Below are positions 1 through 9,480 of a stretch of 64,000 nt of DNA, piece after piece. This DNA comes from Isochrysis galbana (Eukaryota > Haptophyta > Isochrysidales > Isochrysidaceae). Location of the stretch: the NCBI GenBank assembly GCA_018136815.1, contig CM030944.1, positions 2,581,834 through 2,645,833 of the forward strand. The letters are read 5' to 3'. Under the pieces are notes generated by a model. The model was not told the DNA's origin and searched no databases. It saw nothing but the letters and a program-made list of their open reading frames with translations. Made by a program: the position numbers and the translations under genes. The stretch's first letter is position 1; each line of letters starts with the position of its first letter.

Positions 1-195
1 CACTTCATGTTGAGGCTCATTATTTGAGGCGCTCACGCTGCAAGTGTCACTTGAGGCACAAATTTTAAATTTCCCACGCGCTCTTGCTCTGTTACTACTA
101 GTTTCGCGCGCGTTATGTGAATGTGCGTGCGTGCAATTGTAGTGAGAATTTAAGCTGCGATATCAGGACCGCGATGACGATCAGCGCCGGATCAA

Positions 196-660
196 CCTAC
201 TTTTATAAGTGGAAGTGGGGGTAACCTACTTTTATAAGGTAGGGGTCAATGGGGGCCTCGCGCCCACTTCACTCCATCGCGGACACCCCCCGGGGTGGGC
301 CCGTACAATCAACCCCAGCCCCTTTCCTCTGGCAAGGGCAGGGCACTCATCATTCTGGCCCAGACCCTCAGGGGGCGCGGGCCGCGAATGGCACTCCCAC
401 GTCCACGTCTGCATGGCTGCATGGGGCCTGCCCTCAAGCTGACTCCCCCCCTGTCCCTGGTCGCCAGGCATACAGGGGACAGGGGCCGAAAACTAAGTTT
501 ATACTTGGTCGCCATGGAGCGCGCCGACGCGCCCCCTCTCTCCTTCGGGCACCCCGCCGCGGGCGCCCTTCCAGTGCCCCACAAGACTACTCGCGCTCGC
601 GATAGTCGTGAGGTGCACTCTTTACGTTTACGTCGTCGCAGGGCACCACGTTAGGAGGCA
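196..660. repeat. Dispersed hairpin repeat, copy 1, with flanking duplicated motif
   Basis: The motif taacctacttttataag occurs twice at about 196-240, and a relative recurs near 8826. At 491-510 lies a hairpin-like sequence (AACTAAGT, loop, ACTTGGTC) followed by GCCATGGAGCGCGCC. The same arrangement recurs at about 23469, 45634 and 61025 and, with other arm sequences, at 9113, 46068 and 58448. The ORFs here overlap one another in several frames and match no family, so I treat the segment as non-coding mobile-element debris. Confidence 0.5.
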
Positions 661-1502
661 CGAATTCTCACGTTAACGACCACAAAGCCTTCACGTATGG
701 TCAGTAATCAGTACTAGATGTGAATCGATTCTTCGTGCCCGCCAATCTTCTGTGTGTATGTGCGGGTATCTGAGCCCTTTACCCCTAACCCCTAGTTAGT
801 GCACGGGGGGAGTCGCCTGATGGCGGGGGGACAAGGGCCGGGGGAGCGGGGGTATAGAACGATTGCGTGAAAATAGTGGGTCCATAGTCGCGTGCGCGGT
901 AAGCGAATAATATTATGAAGTTTTTTTATATCGCAACAACACGGACGCCTCCACTTGGCACTTGGTCGGCAAGAGACCTATACGCACGATTCAGCACCAA
1001 AAGAGCACTGGAGCAGCATGAGAAGACACGTTCACAGGCAGCAGATTTAGGGCTGAGAGAGAAACGAGAAAGCCATCCTAGCCACAAGTGCCCACGATAG
1101 GAAAAAGAGAGTAATGCTTCGCCCACTAACGTAGCACCGATTTTGTGAATTCACCAACATGCGCATGCTGGCTGCCTGGTTGGCCTAGTACCGGCAATGG
1201 AGGCAACCGACCTATGGAGTGCATCGCCCCGCATCGCTTCCAGTACACGAACAAAATGTTATGGGCAAGTCCGTTCCTTGCCTCGATGGGTGGCCACCAG
1301 CGAAGGAACATGAACCCTGTTGCGCCCCCCCCCTCTCGCGATTTTCTCTCCCCTCACTTCACAAGGCAAGCCGAAAAGAGCAAGGATAGGAGATCATCCA
1401 GAGGGAGAACAACGCAATCATGTAGGGAGAAAAGCCAACGTGGCTCGTTCTCGTTCTGCAAGTTTATTCAGGGATTAAGTTTAAGAGTCTGCTTCGTGTG
1501 TG
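661..1502. other. No gene seen; contains one dispersed G-rich repeat
   Basis: The stretch at about 780-860 (gtgcacggggggagtcgcc and the G-rich run after it) is the reverse complement relative of 61205-61280 and of 23380-23440, so it is a dispersed repeat. I see no supported gene or RNA in the rest. Confidence 0.4.
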
Positions 1503-3209
1503 CTATGATGGAAGTGCCCGATGCAGCACGCCTTGCAATATTGATCCGGCATGCTCTAGCCCACGCTCACAGCATACAGCTCGCGCCATTCGGGAGCACC
1601 GGTCAGCCACATCAAGCTCTCGACACCGCTTCACCAAGAGGCACAATTCCTTCTCAAATGTCTCCTCTGTACCTACAACTTGATCGAGTGCCGGTGATGC
1701 AAAATCTGCTCCGGTTGGCTTACTATCGCTGTCTTGCATTGAAGGAGGGTGGCGCCTTGTCGGGCACTGCTGATGGAGCCGGAATCCAATGCCTGCGTGT
1801 TCAATTCGCTCGGCCCAGCTGAATTGGTCAAAGTGCTGTGGGAAAATGATCTGGGGGATGCCGGCATGTATGGCTGTTGCCACAGTGCCGGATCCACCGT
1901 GGTGAATTGCTACAGAGGCACGGCAAAGGAGCCTATAGAGATCAACCACGTCATCGAGGACGTGGACGGCATCACCACGGAGACTGCCTCCTGCCCCATC
2001 ATTGCAAGGCTTCTCTTCTTTTGATAATGCATGACTATGGCCGACCTGACAAGCTGAATTGCAGCTTTTGGCGTTCAGAACCTGATCAACGACACACTGC
2101 CAACAAGCAGCAAGAGAGCTGTTGCCACAACTGTGTAAGACGATGGGAATAGCAAGACTCGTTGCCACACGTATGGCAGCACCTCCAATCCGAGCAGCCA
2201 TCCCAGAAGAGACTAGAGCTGCCGATGCTGAGCCGAAGCCTATGTACATAAAGTGCGGCCCCTCAAGTATTTGGGTCAGCGCACACTTTTCGGTTGGAGG
2301 ACCAGGGACGCACATAGGTGCTTCCCAAACCTTTAATGCGCTGGGTAGCGAATGACACCGATTGATTTCCTTGCTGCCATCGTTCCATTCAGCCGGTCGA
2401 TCATACGGCTCCGCCTCGATCCAAAAGCCGCAAACCACCACAGAATAAGGCCAGAAAGGCGGCCTCGGCACCAATGACGAGGATATTCCATAAAGCAAGG
2501 GGGTTGGAGGGGGTAGGCGCTTGCACCTCCACATGTAATCTTCCATGGGTATCTCAGACACGCCTAGGCGTGCGCGACGCCATTTCCCCCATCTCTCCGT
2601 CCAGAGCGGCCACATCCAGTGCTCAACCTCGGCCCAGCACACCTGTCCCTCACCTCCACGTATCAGCCAAGCGTATAATTGCGGAAAGCTGGCCTTGAAT
2701 GAAGCAGAAAAGTCTACTGGATTTGAATATGGAATCAAGCAAGGCGACGCTGCCACAGCCCGCAGCCCGCGAGCCTCGGCGATGTGCCAGGCTCCTAGGG
2801 CGAATAGGTTGAAGACCACCACGCTGCAATCGACGGCTGCTACGACTGCGGGCTCATATTCCGCGTCCACGCTTGCAGCGCGCTCCCATGGGTCCGTAGG
2901 AACGCCTACAAACTCAATGCCAAATTCGGACCAGTTGAAGCTTCTGCTGTGCGCGTCGTGCGACACGAACGTCAACCTGAAACATCCACTTGCGACCAAA
3001 TCTCGCGCGAGCAAGAACAGTGGCAAGACGTCGCCTCGTGTACCGAAGGCAACAAAGAGGCATCCGGGGTCGTCAGATGTCCTCAGCTGCTTATGTGATC
3101 GTGGTGCGACGTCTTGCTCTGGCTGCAGACCGTGGCAAGCCTCACTCGGACCTGCGCGATCTCGAGGAGAGCAACAAGCGCCATCAGCGTGCTCGTTGGC
3201 CGTATACAT
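1503..3209 (-). CDS. GT1-family UDP-glycosyltransferase (sterol-glucosyltransferase-like)
   Basis: Single-exon gene of 568 residues if the first real ATG at 3209 is used; the open frame continues upstream only through a TTG. A Rossmann-type N-terminal half begins with GTRGD at residues 56-60, the glycine-loop motif typical of sterol and antibiotic glycosyltransferases of family GT1. Near the C terminus HHGGSG (436-441), followed by a PQHFDQ-type segment around 457, matches the nucleotide-sugar signature of this family, where the histidine and the acidic residue contact the sugar donor. Such enzymes transfer a hexose from a UDP-sugar to a lipophilic acceptor such as a sterol; the acceptor here is unknown. 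No signal peptide or membrane helix is obvious. The first 50 residues are low-complexity. The stretch between the two halves is longer than in bacterial relatives. Family is confident; substrate is not. Confidence 0.85.
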   Translation of the reverse strand: MYTANEHADGACCSPRDRAGPSEACHGLQPEQDVAPRSHKQLRTSDDPGCLFVAFGTRGDVLPLFLLARDLVASGCFRLTFVSHDAHSRSFNWSEFGIEFVGVPTDPWERAASVDAEYEPAVVAAVDCSVVVFNLFALGAWHIAEARGLRAVAASPCLIPYSNPVDFSASFKASFPQLYAWLIRGGEGQVCWAEVEHWMWPLWTERWGKWRRARLGVSEIPMEDYMWRCKRLPPPTPLLYGISSSLVPRPPFWPYSVVVCGFWIEAEPYDRPAEWNDGSKEINRCHSLPSALKVWEAPMCVPGPPTEKCALTQILEGPHFMYIGFGSASAALVSSGMAARIGGAAIRVATSLAIPIVLHSCGNSSLAACWQCVVDQVLNAKSCNSACQVGHSHALSKEEKPCNDGAGGSLRGDAVHVLDDVVDLYRLLCRASVAIHHGGSGTVATAIHAGIPQIIFPQHFDQFSWAERIEHAGIGFRLHQQCPTRRHPPSMQDSDSKPTGADFASPALDQVVGTEETFEKELCLLVKRCRELDVADRCSRMARAVCCERGLEHAGSILQGVLHRALPS

Positions 3210-3247
3210 GCTATCTCGCGGAGCGTCGCCGCCCAGCCTGGTGCACC

Positions 3248-3257
3248 GGTTATATAC
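3248..3257 (-). promoter_or_regulatory. TATA-like box upstream of the glycosyltransferase
   Basis: On the minus strand the sequence reads GTATATAACC about 40 bp upstream of the ATG at 3209. The distance would give a short leader. Position and sequence only; no transcription start evidence. Confidence 0.35.
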
Positions 3258-3615
3258 TCGGGGCAAGGCGGGGAAGGGAATGACGGAGAGACGGCGAGAG
3301 AGACGGCACCGACGGCGGCGGGAACCTCTTCTTCTTCATTATAGGGAGTATCACAGTAGAATAGGGCTAACTTCGTATGTGCGGGTGGGTTGCTTTGCCT
3401 TTTGCCTACTAGTAGTACTGCCTATGTAAAAACAAACAGCTGAAGATTCGGGGCCAACACCTATGCTGTGCACGGCACTCTCTACTCCTACCACTCCAAA
3501 TCCTTCGCCCTTTCTCTCCCCTCCACTCGTCCTGCCTATTGCTATTGCCGGTAGAGCCCTAGAGCGTGTGCAGTGGAAGGCGGCTTGCCTTCATTTGGTC
3601 TCCTTTCCCTCACTC
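3258..3615. other. No gene seen; glycosyltransferase upstream region
   Basis: Contains purine-rich sequence (about 3270-3330) and a segment (about 3440-3460, gaagattcggggcc) that has a relative near 51190. No supported gene. Confidence 0.4.
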
Positions 3616-3766
3616 TCACCCTACCATGAGTCCCCCCGCGAGCACCCCGAAGGAGAGGCCCAGGAGCACCACGTACGCGACGAGAACGGCGTCGCCTTGG
3701 CTCGGCATGAGGGCGCGCCCCGAGAAGGCCTGGTAGACGCCCACGCCGAGCATGCACGGCGTAGCC
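3616..3766 (-). pseudogene. Hydrophobic gene fragment, possibly UppP/BacA-like
   Basis: On the minus strand an open frame runs from the end of the mobile element at 3767 to a TGA at 3616-3618 and encodes about 49 residues with two hydrophobic stretches (MLGVGVYQAFSG, then VLVAYVVLLGLSFGVLAGG). The pattern of a small-residue helix, a short polar loop and another helix recalls undecaprenyl-diphosphate phosphatase (UppP/BacA), but the piece is too short to prove it. It ends abruptly at the element boundary, so it looks like a truncated gene. It may also continue by splicing (GTAGGG follows an ATG codon near the stop). Low confidence. Confidence 0.25.
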
Positions 3767-4150
3767 AGGTGTCGTTCCGTCAATTGTGGGGCATCAGTCG
3801 AATTGAGCGATCAAATGTCCACAGTTATGTGTGTAGTATTTTAAAATTAAATAAGGGCTAGCCGTGTGGGGGGATAACAAACTTTTTTCTCTCTCCCCCG
3901 CGGGGACGCCGTGCGTGCGCATGCAAACGCTTTTCCTCTAATAAACATGCAGTTTAATGAATAGTATCCACTGAGCACCAATCACATTGTGCACGCCGTG
4001 CATTGGGCACGGCGCGATGTGCAGCATCGGTCCCCCCGCGGAGACGCCGTGCGTGCGCATGCCGACTTTTTCCCTCTGCGTGCCGCCTAAGGCGCACAAT
4101 TACGTAAACGTGCAATATAAAAGATGTTTCGTTACGCAGCACGTGTGATG
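3767..4150 (+). mobile_element. Type-A end of a TIR element family, with internal module
   Basis: Starts AGGTGTCGTTCCGTCAATTG and continues with a conserved block containing GAGCGATCAAATGTCCACAG. The same end occurs at 34684 (plus) and, inverted, at 16046 and 17560; a diverged copy lies near 34370. Inside is the module with the palindromic core GCCGTGCATTGGGCACGGC at about 3990 and the string tacgtaaacgtgcaatataa near 4110. No transposase ORF is visible. Confidence 0.6.
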
Positions 4151-4384
4151 ATAGGGCGGTCAAACAGTGTTTTTTTATAAGGGGTGAAAAAATGACCATC
4201 TCAGAATTGAGGAAATTTGAGGATTTTTCACGGTAGAAAGTTCCCAATACACCCAACTAGCACATATCCGGGGTCCATTAGGACCCGGACCCCCCCCCTT
4301 GGGCCCCAACAACAAAACGTAATCAAAAAAAGACAGAAGACGCTAAAATCGCAAAAGCTTGAAAAGCTCAACTTCAAGTCGAGA

Positions 4385-4922
4385 CCGGGCGGGCTGCGTG
4401 CCCGTTTTCGACGATCCATCAGGATGGGAGACCCCGCCAGATACCAAATACACAGGTCCCACCCGCATGGTCACGCCAATCGGACAGGCCGCGCCCTGAT
4501 ACCTCGTCGAAATCACCCATCCGCCGAGCCCATTGAACGTTGAGCCGTCGCCGAGCGAGGCCCGGAGAGCCCAACTTCGAACCGATGGGGGCCGCGCGGC
4601 CTGCCCGTTTTCGACGATCCATCAGGACGAGAGACCCCGCCAGATACCAAATACACAGGTCCCACCCGCATGGTCACGCCAATCTGACAGCCCGCGCCCC
4701 GATACCTCGTCGAAATCACCCATCCGCCGAGCCCATTGAACGTTGAGCCGTCGCCGAGCGAGGCCCGGAGAGCCCAACTTCGAACCGATGGCGGGCGCGC
4801 GGCCTGCCCGTTTTCGACGATCCATCAGGATGAGAGACCCCGTCAGATACCAAATACACAGGTCCCACCCGCATGGTCACGCCAATCGGACAGGCCGCGC
4901 CCTGATACCTCGTCGAAATCAC
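4385..4922 (+). repeat. 203-bp tandem repeat, about 2.7 copies
   Basis: The string ttttcgacgatccatcagga recurs at about 4404, 4607 and 4810, a period of 203 bp, with only scattered substitutions among units. The third unit is cut at about 4922, where the GC-rich CACGGCGCG-type module begins. Each unit contains overlapping ORFs in several frames that I regard as repeat by-products. Confidence 0.8.
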
Positions 4923-5075
4923 CCGGCGCGATGTGCATCGGCCCCCCGCGGGGGGCGCCGTGCGTGCGCATAGCAACTTCCAGGAAGGTGCACGCCGTGC
5001 GTTCACTCTTTCCGCGGGGGAACTCTGGGCGCGGAGGGCGGGCGGGAACCCTGAGGGCACCCCCAGGGACCGCTG
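4923..5075. repeat. Copy of the GTGCACGCCGTG module
   Basis: The sequence cggcgcgatgtgcatcgg followed by the block with cttccaggaaggtgcacgcc is the reverse-complement relative of about 16930-17110 in the tandem module array, and it ends about where the acidic ORF fragment begins. Confidence 0.6.
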
Positions 5076-5303
5076 GAAGAGGCCACGCAGGTGGCCACGC
5101 AGCTCGAGGAGGAGGAGAAGGAGGAGGCCGATACCGCCGAGGCGCCGGCTCCTACCGGGGCGAACGAAGAGAAGGAGGAGGAAGGTGAGGCGGAGGAGAA
5201 GACGTCCGACGCACCGGCCCAAGAGGGTTTGGAGGTGGCCACGCAGCTGGAGGAGGAAGAGGTCATTGAGCTCGAGGAGTTGCAGTCGCCCATCCCATTC
5301 TAA
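5076..5303 (+). pseudogene. Acidic, Glu-rich ORF fragment
   Basis: An open frame of about 75 residues with two copies of ATQLEEEE and many Glu/Ala residues ends at a TAA. It has no in-frame ATG and its 5' side abuts the repeat module, so it is a fragment. The even charge and the internal duplication suggest genuine former coding sequence, perhaps the linker of a retroelement polyprotein or the tail of a host protein. Function not recognised. Confidence 0.3.
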
Positions 5304-5338
5304 CAGCACCGCCGCCGTCGGCCCGCCTAGCGTGGCAC

Positions 5339-7042
5339 TTGCCGCCGGCTACCCCTCGCTCCGTCCTTTCAACGACCGTTGCCGGCCTCCTCGCTATCGC
5401 CATGACCGCCTCGTCGGTGGGGGAGTGTCTCATTGTCAATCCCGACTCGGCTAATTCAATTCCAACACCCAAATCCTTCAAAGACGCAATAGCCGATCCG
5501 ATCTACGCGAAACAATGGATAGAAGCAATGAAGGACGATGTCAAGGGCAAATACGAGACCAATAATGCTTGGACGCTAGTCCGCTCCCTTCCTCCCGGTC
5601 GCAAATGTACAAAGGGCAAATGGGTCTTCAAAATCATCCACAAAAGCGACGGTTCCATCGAACGCTTCAAGGCTAGATGGGTGGCTTGCGGTTACTCTCA
5701 AGTCGAGGGCATCGACTACGATGAAACCTTTTGCTCTACAATGCGATGTGAGTCCATTCGACTCTTTCTAGCCAATATCTGCGCATCAGAAGACGATTGG
5801 CTCGAGATCGACGTCACCAAAGCGTTCACTCAAGGTGACATGGACCCCAATCTTGATTTATACGTTGAGCAACCCCACGGCTTCGAACAAGAAGGGTATG
5901 CCGCATGTAAGCTTACTCGCCCACTCGAAGGGACCAAGCAAGCCGGCCACCTATTCATGAAGTCGAATGCCGACCATCTCGTCTCTCTCGGGTTCAAGCG
6001 ATGTGTCGCCGAGCCTAATCTTTTCAAACGATCCCTAGATGGGATATTAATCAAGATTGGACTGTACGTCGATAACTTGCTCATTAGCTTTCCTCGCGAC
6101 AACAAATCGGCTACCGAGCAAGTCCGCACATTCCTTTCAAGGTATACCGCAAGGTTCGCGTGCAGCGCTCCCAAGGCGCCCTCATTGTTTTGTGGGATGC
6201 TACTCTCGCGAGATGTGACCGCTAAAACTCTTCGCGTCAGCCAAGAACACTACATTGTCAACACGGCGACCAAGTTCCTGCGCGGCTCGAGCAAACCATA
6301 CACCGTTCCAATTCGTTCAACCGACATAGATACCTTCATGAAAATGAAAGGTGCCACATCTGATGAAGAGCGCGCCATCATGAGGGACAAGCCCTATCTA
6401 GCTCTAATGGGATGCCTGCTCTGGATAGCAAATTGCACAAGGCCCGATGTTGCTTACGCCTCAAGCTTTCTCTGTCAGTTCATGCAGGATCCAAGCCCCA
6501 AGAACTTCGAGCATGCGCTAGCCGTTCTTTCATACCTACACAACACCAAATCGCTGTCGCTAACTTACAAAGGCTCCGCACCCACCATTGAAGTCTACTC
6601 AGACGCATCTTGGGGTTCCTCCCCTAACCCTTTCTCGGGTCACATCATCATGTACTGCGGAGCGGCGGTCTCATATTCGGCACGCAAACTGAAGATAATT
6701 CCACAATCCTCTGCCGAAGCCGAAATCGCTGGATATACTAATGGAGCCAAGGATCTAAGGTTCGTTCTTAATGTTCTAGAGTTTCTCGAAGCGGACTACT
6801 CTCTTCCGGTTGCTATCCATTGCGACAACTCAGCCACAATCGCTTCGATCAAGAACCCTGGTGTTACGGCTCGCACTCGTCACTACGAAAATTGGCTTTG
6901 GTTTGGCCGCAAGCAATTTCTCGATCTTATCTCTACTCCTTCGTGGCTGTCGACCAACAACCAAATTGCCGACATGATGACTAAGGCTCTAGAAAAGGGA
7001 AAGTTCGTTTCGTTCCGCAACAAGTCGCTCGGATCATTTTAG
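5339..7042 (+). mobile_element. Ty1/copia pol fragment: reverse transcriptase and RNase H
   Basis: An uninterrupted frame encodes the copia-type reverse transcriptase (RVT_2) from about residue 55 to 300, followed by RNase H. Recognisable are WVFKIIHKSDGSIERFKARW, the first catalytic region IDVTKAFTQGD with Asp158, the QPHGF segment, and RNase H blocks EVYSDASWG, SSAEAE and CDNSATIASIKNPG. The second catalytic motif, normally YVDD, reads YVDN at residues 243-246, and its codon AAC at 6074-6076 is one G-to-A change from Asp. Gag, protease and integrase are absent upstream. The first in-frame ATG is at 5402, but as a pol fragment it needs no start of its own. The long open frame suggests a recent insertion, while the active-site change suggests inactivity. 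Confidence 0.9.
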
Positions 7043-7271
7043 CGACTTGTCGCACTTCCGCATGTCCCACCGGTCAACCTGCAAACTCTCTTAGAGTTGA
7101 CAGGCCTCATGCCGTAGTGGAGCCATTACGCCTTTATCGGCCTAATGAGAATCCTTCGTCGGCCTATGCGTCATCTCGCTTGAGCTCGATTCAGTCCTGA
7201 CGTATGCTTGTATCTTTCATTGGGAATGACGTCGGATGGGAAATAGGGATTCGCCTTTGGCGATGGGGGAG

Positions 7272-7455
7272 TGTCAGAGTTTTCTTGTTGTCCTGGTTCA
7301 ATCCTAGTGCTGAGGGACCGTGCCTTATCGGCAACGGAGCTCCTACCCCGCGATGGGGGTGTGCGCGGTTGGTGCATGGCTCGTCCGGCGAGAGGAGAGG
7401 CAGAGATATGGTTCTTTTGAGGAGAAATATGTGGTGGCAAAAATAGGAAATCTCA
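7272..7455 (+). mobile_element. 3' LTR of the copia element
   Basis: A purine-rich tract (gatgggggag) immediately precedes TGTCAGAG, the usual polypurine tract and LTR start. The sequence aligns with 14064-14246 (for example ggcaacggagc, taccccgcgatgggggtgtg and gcatggctcgtccgg are shared) and with a minus-strand fragment at 32272-32355. The right boundary is estimated from the length of the 14064 copy. Confidence 0.6.
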
Positions 7456-7565
7456 TGTATCTTCCCTGAACACACCGCTATCGAGGAAAAAGAGAGGAGG
7501 GGGAGGGGGGGAGGAAAGAAACCGTTAGAGAGGCGACGGCAGCGTGCGTGTCCTGTTGTGCTGCG

Positions 7566-8588
7566 ATGGTGCTACTAGGTGGAGGACCGACGAGCTCGCC
7601 CCTTTGCATCGCGCCCGGCGCCGAGGTGCAGCGGCTTGGCTTTGGGACGTGGGCGTGGGGCAACAAACTGCTCTGGGGCTATGAAGAGGAGGCCGACCCT
7701 GTCCTCGAGGCTGCCTTCCGGCGTGTGATCTCCGGCCACCCATTCGACAACCGCCGCTTTTTCTTCGACACAGGAGATTCGTACGGGACGGGCGCGCTCG
7801 AGGGACGTGCAGAGGTGCTTCTCGGCCGCTTCCGACGCGATTTGCGCAAACCAAGGAGAGCTGTCATCGGCACCAAGCTTGCAGTCTATCCTTGGCGTCT
7901 CTCAGGCCAGTCGTTTGAGCAGGCTTGCCGCGCTTCGCTCCGCCGGATGGGGCAAGATCGGATAGAACTTGTGCAGGCTCACTGGTCGGCAGCCAATTTC
8001 CAGCCATGGCAAGAGCCAGCCCTTTGGGATGGGCTGGCTCGTTGTTACGAGACTGGTCTTGCCGATGCCGTAGGCACCTCCAATTTTGGCCCTAAGCAGC
8101 TGAGGAAGGCTAACACTTACTGGTCTGCGCGTGGCGTGCCGCATACTGCAAATCAGGTGCAATTCTCTCTGCTCTCAACTCTACCACTCGAGAATGGTCT
8201 GCTGCAAGAGTGTGCCGAAATTGGCATTACACCGATTGGATACTCACCTCTCGCTTTGGGGCTGTTATCCGGAAAATATGACCTCGATAATCTTCCAGCG
8301 GGCCCGCGTGGTGTTCTGTTTCGTCAGATCCTACCCGGCCTTGCTCCACTACTCGACTGTCTTCGGTCAATAGCTACCGCACGCACGAAGAGCATGTCGC
8401 AGGTTGCTCTCAACTGGACCATGCGGCAAGGCGTTGTGGCGATTGTGGGTATCCGCACCGTGGAGCAGGCCTCCGATAATCTGGGCGCGCTTGGTTGGTC
8501 GCTGACAGATGCTGAGATGGACGCATTGACAGAGGAGGCCAAACGAGTCCCCAGGAAGGCTACCCAAAATATCTTTCAGACTTCTTGA
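7566..8588 (+). CDS. Aldo/keto reductase
   Basis: Intronless gene of 340 residues; the ATG at 7566 is chosen because the frame upstream offers only GTG. The (alpha/beta)8 aldo/keto reductase fold is supported by a complete catalytic tetrad with normal spacing: Asp68 and Tyr73 in FFFDTGDSYG, Lys104 in IGTK, and His139 in LVQAHW. Later blocks fit NADPH binding: GTSNFGPKQLRKA, NQVQFSLLS, ITPIGYSPLALGLLSGKY and the phosphate-binding IVGIRTVEQASDN near the C terminus. These enzymes reduce carbonyl substrates with NADPH. Overall length and the LGLGTWAWG-like N terminus resemble the plant and algal pyridoxal-reductase/At1g06690 type, but the substrate cannot be told. No obvious transit peptide is visible. 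It lies just downstream of the copia LTR. Confidence 0.92.
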   Translation: MVLLGGGPTSSPLCIAPGAEVQRLGFGTWAWGNKLLWGYEEEADPVLEAAFRRVISGHPFDNRRFFFDTGDSYGTGALEGRAEVLLGRFRRDLRKPRRAVIGTKLAVYPWRLSGQSFEQACRASLRRMGQDRIELVQAHWSAANFQPWQEPALWDGLARCYETGLADAVGTSNFGPKQLRKANTYWSARGVPHTANQVQFSLLSTLPLENGLLQECAEIGITPIGYSPLALGLLSGKYDLDNLPAGPRGVLFRQILPGLAPLLDCLRSIATARTKSMSQVALNWTMRQGVVAIVGIRTVEQASDNLGALGWSLTDAEMDALTEEAKRVPRKATQNIFQTS

Positions 8589-8785
8589 TCTGGAGGCCAT
8601 TGTGGCCTGGGGCATGCTTGCTTGTAGCTCAAGCGTGTGCGAACTTTCTCAACATGCAATGTCGAGGAGCCGTCTGACAACGGATCACCCCTAGAAAGGG
8701 ATACCAAAAGCATGGAAGAATTTGTGTGTAGGTAACATATGACACAACAAGCAGGAAACACGCTTAATACTTTCGCCGCGCGCGG

Positions 8786-8850
8786 GACTAAGTTTATGCT
8801 TAGTTAGTTCACCCATGGGGGGCATAACCTACTTTTTAAGCAGGGGTTAC
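8786..8850. repeat. Dispersed hairpin repeat, copy 2
   Basis: GACTAAGT-TTAT-GCTTAGTT at 8786-8805 is a near-perfect inverted repeat. It is followed by ttcacccatggggggc and a relative of the cataacctactttttaag motif seen at about 196-240. Confidence 0.55.
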
Positions 8851-9103
8851 CTAATCCCCGAGCACAAGCGGAACACCGAACCCACACGCACCCCGGCAAA
8901 TGCAAACACAAACTCCACAAGGCCTGCTCGAGTCACACACTCTCAACCAGGCCTAAGCCAGCGCACCTGGGCCGGACCCAGAAACCGAGGGAAAAGGGGA
9001 ATGAAGGGGGGAAGGAACGAAGGAACGAAGGACGGAGGTGAGGGAAAGGGAGATAAGGGCGATGTCGGTAGAGAGGTAGTGAACCTGAACCTAGACCAAA
9101 GTA

Positions 9104-9480
9104 GGTATTCAACTATCGTTATAAACGATAGGGTCATGGAGCGCGCCACGCTCCCTCCCTCTCTCGCCGCCCACCCCGCCGCGCCGGCCGACCACGACAT
9201 GACAGACGCTGCGCAGCCGCAGCGCCCTCCAGCCAGGGCCATGCCAGCCCAGGTGCCCGCGAGCCACGGCCCAAGCCGAGCCCACACAGCCACAATGACA
9301 GAACACATTCCAACAGCACACAACACACCAGCACAGCCAGGCCAGCACATGCGAACCAGCGCACAACCAGGACTACAACGCGCAGTCTCCCATAGGGAAA
9401 GCCTCCGGGCTGGGCCCCTACAACGCCACGGCACTGACCACGTGCGCAAGCACGAGGCACAGGCCCGGCCGGTCGAACAG
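9104..9480 (+). repeat. Dispersed repeat related to 46061-46460
   Basis: Begins with the hairpin CTATCGTT-ATA-AACGATAG (9113-9131), followed by gggtcatggagcgcgcc. Further on it shares cccatagggaaagcct and gcgcaagcacgaggca with 46347-46440. The overlapping 374-residue plus-strand frame is dominated by Thr, Pro, His and Gln and is not convincing as a gene. Confidence 0.55.

Noticed and set aside
777-800. Telomere-like repeats (cccctaaccccta)
   Set aside because: Only two irregular units, inside a dispersed G/C-rich repeat.
2545-3429. A 294-residue plus-strand protein opposite the glycosyltransferase
   Set aside because: It is the shadow of the minus-strand gene, which has clear GT1 motifs; the plus frame has none.
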